Origin: a virus
Length of the DNA: 22,276 nucleotides
Reading direction: 5' to 3' (one strand)
IMG/VR virus record: IMGVR_UViG_3300013006_000141
Span: 1-22,276 of that record
The notes beneath the pieces are model-generated. The model had not been told where the DNA came from, searched no databases, and saw only the letters and a list, made by a program, of their open reading frames with translations. Position 1 is the stretch's first letter. Each line of letters starts with the position of its first letter. Made by a program: the position numbers and the translations under genes. Shown here piece by piece: positions 21,748 through 22,276 of the stretch.

Positions 21748-21875
21748 TCTGAAAAACCACCTTTTTTAGCCTTCATCATGCGCCAAATCTTGGGCTTAAT
21801 GGTTGAGTTCTTCTTGCTTCGGCTTGTGCCAGCCTTACGGCGGGCGTTGATATTTGCGTATAAACCTTTTTTCAT
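21744..21875 (-). CDS. 43-aa basic phage protein ('KKGLYANI' type)
   Basis: The peptide starts MKKGLYANINARRKAGTSRS and ends MMKAKKGGFSE, with about a third of residues Lys or Arg. Short proteins opening 'KGLYANIxxRRxxxxAG' recur next to head genes in many phages, although their function is not known. Here the stop overlaps the next start as GTGA. The charge suggests nucleic-acid or capsid binding. I read this gene directly from the sequence. Confidence 0.72.
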   Translation of the reverse strand: MKKGLYANINARRKAGTSRSKKNSTIKPKIWRMMKAKKGGFSE

Positions 21876-21894
21876 TTCGCTATTTTACCATATC

Positions 21895-22276
21895 CTAGCT
21901 GTTGGACAGCTTTATCGCCCATGAGTCACCATTGAATAAAGTATAATCCTTATCCCCAATCTCTTCTTTTAAAGCCTTCTTAACAGATTCCCAACTCCAA
22001 TCGTGACCAGCCATAATCCCACCTTCTTTTAGCTTCTTGCGCCAGCCTTTTAGATCTGCCAGCACGCCTTCGTAGCGGTGATCTCCGTCAATATAAACAA
22101 GATCGCATGATCCGTCTTGGACAAACTCAAGGGCATCTAGGCTTTTCCCACGGCTAAACATCACGTTCTTTAGCTCGCATGTGCGCTCTTGAAATGCCTC
22201 AAAGACAAACTTCATAGGGCATTGTTGGCTTGCCCTATCGTTAATGTCATATCCGTTAAGCCAGGGATCTACAGCA
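21895..22276 (-). CDS. SAM-dependent methyltransferase (Methyltransf_24-like), 5' end cut by window edge
   Basis: The frame remains open to the right edge, so the start lies outside the window; the internal ATG at 22215 is not the true start, because the residues before it (AVDPWLNGYDINDRASQQ) are themselves conserved in this family. The visible 126 residues include LDALEFVQDGSCDLVYIDGDHRYEGVLADL (read across), the hallmark 'D-x-V/L-Y-I-D-G-x-H-x-Y-E-x-V-x-x-D' of class I methyltransferases of the Methyltransf_24 type, then LKEGGIMAGHDW. These enzymes transfer methyl groups from SAM, often to sugars or glycan precursors; the substrate here is unknown. It is the gene furthest upstream in this minus-strand run. 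Confidence 0.78.
   Translation of the reverse strand, partial: AVDPWLNGYDINDRASQQCPMKFVFEAFQERTCELKNVMFSRGKSLDALEFVQDGSCDLVYIDGDHRYEGVLADLKGWRKKLKEGGIMAGHDWSWESVKKALKEEIGDKDYTLFNGDSWAIKLSNS

Noticed and set aside
1-22276. tRNA genes, integrase and attachment sites, insertion sequences
   Set aside because: Gaps between genes are nearly all under 60 nt, no cloverleaf-sized space is free, and no integrase or transposase motif was seen. The window offers no evidence for a temperate lifestyle.

Overview
The window reads as part of the genome of an uncultured tailed bacteriophage (Caudoviricetes), most likely a podovirus. Genes are packed end to end. All but one lie on the minus strand, and nothing seen belongs to a host chromosome (no rRNA, tRNA or metabolic operon). 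The podovirus reading rests on three points: an N4-gp56-type major capsid protein, a head-tail adaptor followed by a large tail-hub protein, and a run of long Gln/Ala-rich ejection-type proteins, with no tape-measure, tail-tube or baseplate gene among them. The host cannot be named, but a short protein with a lipobox signal suggests a diderm. Terminase and portal are not here and probably lie beyond the right edge.

In transcription order (right to left) the layout is as follows. (1) 22276-18002, head module: a methyltransferase cut by the window edge, a 43-aa basic protein, a hypothetical protein, a scaffold-like protein, the major capsid protein and five small capsid-neighbour proteins. (2) 17947-14720, host contact and lysis: a LamG/concanavalin-like protein, a 40-aa lipoprotein, a coiled-coil plus single-TM protein resembling XhlA/holin, two Thr/Gly/Ser-repeat fibre proteins and a 33-aa microprotein. 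(3) 14714-12077, neck and tail: adaptor and large tail-hub protein. (4) 12080-4020: two small proteins, four internal-virion (ejection-type) proteins including one of 1193 aa, and a GH108-like muramidase. (5) 3681-4019: the only plus-strand gene, a small exported protein inserted between modules. (6) 3642-452, DNA module: a PDDEXK_5-type nuclease, a Holliday-junction-resolvase-like nuclease, an OB-fold/SSB-like protein, a RecB-like exonuclease and several tiny proteins. (7) 455-1: the start of a GT-A glycosyltransferase, cut by the left edge.

Translational coupling is pervasive. Many junctions are 4-nt ATGA/GTGA or TAATG overlaps, and I used these to choose shorter starts than the longest open frame at several genes. 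Two genes (14720-14821 and 21744-21875) and the glycosyltransferase fragment (1-455) were read directly from the sequence.

The most interesting points are: a short FVPD motif repeated three times at the N-terminus of the giant ejection protein and once in the adjacent muramidase; three different PD-(D/E)XK nuclease folds with an SSB-like protein within 2.6 kb; a lone plus-strand exported protein whose stop codon abuts that of the muramidase; a lipoprotein/TM pair set among the adhesin genes, far from the muramidase; and a cysteine-free FmdB-like protein beside the capsid gene. I found no complete, clearly novel defence or regulatory system.
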